64,000 bases of DNA from Pholiota molesta (Eukaryota; Basidiomycota; Agaricomycetes; Agaricales; Strophariaceae). A program made the translations under genes and the position numbers. The stretch is from assembly GCA_014925825.1 (NCBI GenBank), contig JACGCK010000199.1, positions 1 through 64,000 of the forward strand. Direction: 5' to 3'. The notes below the pieces were generated by a model that searched no databases, was not told where the DNA came from, and was given only the letters and a program-made list of their open reading frames with translations. Below are positions 63,101-64,000 of this stretch, one piece after another. Position 1 is the stretch's first letter, and every line of letters starts with the position of its first letter.

Positions 63101-64000
63101 GCGTATGTCCGAGTTCGTCAACCGCTACGTCGATGGCTGCGAAACTTGTCAGCGTACGAAGCCGCGTCGGAGGAAGCCTCACGGGCCTCTGCAGCCACTG
63201 GAGGTTCCAGATGGGCCGTGGCAGCACATCTCGACGGATTTCGTCGGGCCTCTTCCGCTGTGCAGGGGGTACGATATGGTGCAGGTGGTTTGCGACAAGT
63301 CGACGAAGCGTGCGCATTTTATTCCAGCTCGTCAGGCGGACAGTGCAGTGGACGCGTGTGATCGGTATATTGAGAGGGTGTGGTGTTTGCATGGGACGCC
63401 GAAGAAGATCATCAGCGACCGGGACCCGAAATTCATAGCGGCGTATACCAGGCGGTTGTGGGAGCGTATGGGCATCAAGCGCGCTCTTTCGACAGCGCAT
63501 CATCCTGAAACTGATGGTCAGACGGAGCGGGCTAACCAGGAACTGGAGATTTACCTGCGCGCGTACGTCGATTACTACCAAGACGACTGGGTGGACTGGC
63601 TGCCGTTCGCCGAATTTTCGTACAACAATCGCGTTAATTCGTCCATTGGCATGTCGCCGTTTTACGCCGAGTACGGGTACAACCCGACATTCTCCATCGA
63701 TCCTGTTAACTCGCAGTCAGTTCCGAAGGCGGATGAGAGGCTAGATCGCATACACGAGGTCCAGGAGGAGCTGAAGGTGTTGTTGGAGTTAGCGGCGGAG
63801 AGGATGAAGCGCTTCCATGATGCGTGGGTGGATGAATCGCCCGATTTCGTCGTTGGCGACCGTGTCTTTTTGGAACGTGCAGATTTGCGCTCGACGCGCC
63901 CGAGTCACAAGCTGGATTTCCGGCGCTTCGGGCCCTTCAGGATTGCGCAGAAATTGTCCGACACCGCGTACCGCCTGGAGTTGCCTGATGGGTGGTCGAT
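60114..64000 (+). CDS. pol: Retrotransposon Pol polyprotein (3' end outside window)
   Basis: The frame is open without a stop from before the ATG at 60114 to the window end, so it was read directly from the sequence. In order: aspartic protease with LDSGASC (~60360), a basic spacer, reverse transcriptase with LRLVVDFRALN and the catalytic YLDD at 61833-61844, RNase H beginning ETDASDFAMGAIL (~62275), an integrase HHCC finger (H..AGHPGRANT...CETCQRTK, 63030-63165), and the integrase catalytic core with D in TDFVGPL (~63240), D in SDRDPKF (~63415) and E in DGQTERANQELE. All key residues are present. Pol lies in the -1 frame relative to gag, with its own ATG 11 nt after the gag stop. Confidence 0.93.
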   Translation, partial: MVAPSAVNRFSVLAPTSNQTLLLGPDEERHLRKRRRRRRRRVAVIHARAPHSPFSSFEIPITIHIQDPAALLQLRIVVSLAMLDSGASCCFIHPRFVEMHNLPVIKKKRGLRLRTVDNSEVRSGLITHEVHLRIYIGDHSEVLVFEVADIGDDNMILGLNWLRRHNPAIDWERSLLDFHSAFCREHCLPASAPTGRGAAAVVSAPHGGPRCPPRKSVLERARREARRLAAALKRGEEVVSAADLERSRLLDRSVGPSVVPRVARARKTNRSGSGQRVRAPREAFASLKRSRTGRNQLLRGQRAEAVRVAKLAIDEAILAQESVAGPSDGGRRSSWMFEQRWDGESVYSVRGPEIRGAAGRSFAQELAEEAAQREVKPEKSVEEMVPEEFHEFLDVFDKKRSERLPPHRPHDLAIDLEGDVLPPTGKLYQLAPAELRALREFIDENLKKGYIRPSKAPCGAPVFFVKKKDGSLRLVVDFRALNAITRPDSYPIPLTSELLDRLKAAKVFTTLDMRWGYYNVRIREGDEWKTSFRTRYGQFEFLVMQFGLRNAPAAFQRMVNDLFHDLVDVYVVLYLDDIIIFSEDPNQHEAHVKEVLRRLREADLYLKPEKCSFRTTSVDYLGLKITPGHIGMDPVKISGVTDWPVPQSVRHVNQFLGFCNFYRRFVEDYARITRPLERLKRKDVAWRWGAAEQGAFEGLKTAFVEAPILMMPDMEAPFRVETDASDFAMGAILSQRDASGDWRPVAYFSKAMQPAERNYDIYDKELLAIVRALEAWRPYLEGNPHQVEIFSDHRNLEFFMTAKDLNRRQARWSLFLNRFNFVIRHRPGRLSAGPDELSRRADHEVPAGERDNGGVQVLPPSRVAKQVESGGDEEVRRVRRAVVVDWRQCGESEVVARVGQVVPNDAAILQRVRVASKKDPRLDVMWDLAAAPASVRSRLKDFVVDDGVVRFRGLVYVPNDDEIKRQVLRLYHDSIPAGHPGRANTLALIARNYYWPRMSEFVNRYVDGCETCQRTKPRRRKPHGPLQPLEVPDGPWQHISTDFVGPLPLCRGYDMVQVVCDKSTKRAHFIPARQADSAVDACDRYIERVWCLHGTPKKIISDRDPKFIAAYTRRLWERMGIKRALSTAHHPETDGQTERANQELEIYLRAYVDYYQDDWVDWLPFAEFSYNNRVNSSIGMSPFYAEYGYNPTFSIDPVNSQSVPKADERLDRIHEVQEELKVLLELAAERMKRFHDAWVDESPDFVVGDRVFLERADLRSTRPSHKLDFRRFGPFRIAQKLSDTAYRLELPDGWS

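Larger units (their letters stand above)
58648..64000 (+). mobile_element. Ty3/gypsy-type LTR retrotransposon, left part, coding-intact
   Basis: A putative 5' LTR starts with TG at 58648 inside the NACHT gene, and gag starts at 58891, so LTR plus primer site fit in about 240 bp. Gag and a fully open pol follow with protease, reverse transcriptase, RNase H and integrase in Ty3 order. The right LTR and 3' end lie beyond the window, so LTR boundaries and target duplication cannot be checked. GC content and codon use differ from the surrounding genes. Confidence 0.88.

Noticed and set aside
62718..63581. 287-codon minus-strand frame
   Set aside because: Antisense shadow of the integrase part of pol, which is fully open on the plus strand.

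Overview
The window is nuclear DNA of a filamentous fungus, almost certainly an agaricomycete basidiomycete. Genes carry many 45-90 nt GT-AG introns, and several protein families are typical of mushrooms: a fast-expanding multi-pass membrane family, NACHT proteins, secreted type-B carboxylesterases, a fungal seven-helix protein and a Ty3-type retroelement. No rRNA, tRNA, CRISPR or bacterial-type operon structure was seen. Exon models were assembled by hand from reading frame, splice sites and family motifs; where I say phases close, the exon lengths sum to a whole number of codons.

Layout. 1-4645: two tandem copies of a membrane-protein family (the first cut by the window edge). 5207-6311: a Ser/Pro-rich protein on the minus strand. 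6.4-10.6 kb: gene-poor and repeat-bearing, with a 278-bp TA-flanked MITE and a ~1.1-kb element with very long inverted repeats. 10.7-14.3 kb: an F-box protein, a degraded fragment, and a PX-domain protein. 15.6-23.1 kb: tandem type-B carboxylesterases; the first is broken, the second is an intact 12-exon gene, and between them lies a 1.74-kb terminal-inverted-repeat element containing a perfect 68-nt hairpin. 23.35-26.03 kb: an 853-residue protein of unknown function. 27.1-27.95 kb: an EBP/EXPERA-like membrane protein. 28.3-32.25 kb: a 22-exon M1 aminopeptidase homologue that has lost its catalytic residues. 33.4-38.4 kb: the SEA/GATOR2 subunit RTC1/WDR24. 38.6-41.0 kb: an S10 serine carboxypeptidase. 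42.5-45.5 kb: a coiled-coil protein. 45.5-49.6 kb: nothing convincing. 49.6-51.0 kb: a seven-helix protein. 51.1-52.4 kb: an MDR oxidoreductase. 53.1-55.5 kb: a SET/MYND protein. 56.1-56.6 kb: a small CsbD-like stress protein. 56.85-58.65 kb: the 3' part of a NACHT gene, cut off by an apparently intact Ty3-type retrotransposon that fills the rest of the window.

The genes do not form a pathway. Common threads are protein turnover and secretion (carboxypeptidase, esterases, M1 homologue), nutrient signalling (RTC1, part of the TORC1-regulating SEA complex) and membrane traffic (PX protein). The most striking observation is the M1 homologue: its fold-defining sequence is kept, but the GAMEN, HEXXH, third-ligand and catalytic-Tyr positions are all replaced, leaving a possible three-histidine metal site. 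A second theme is a recurring pattern of apparent single-base losses, always of the same sign, in several otherwise good genes; this may reflect assembly errors rather than biology.
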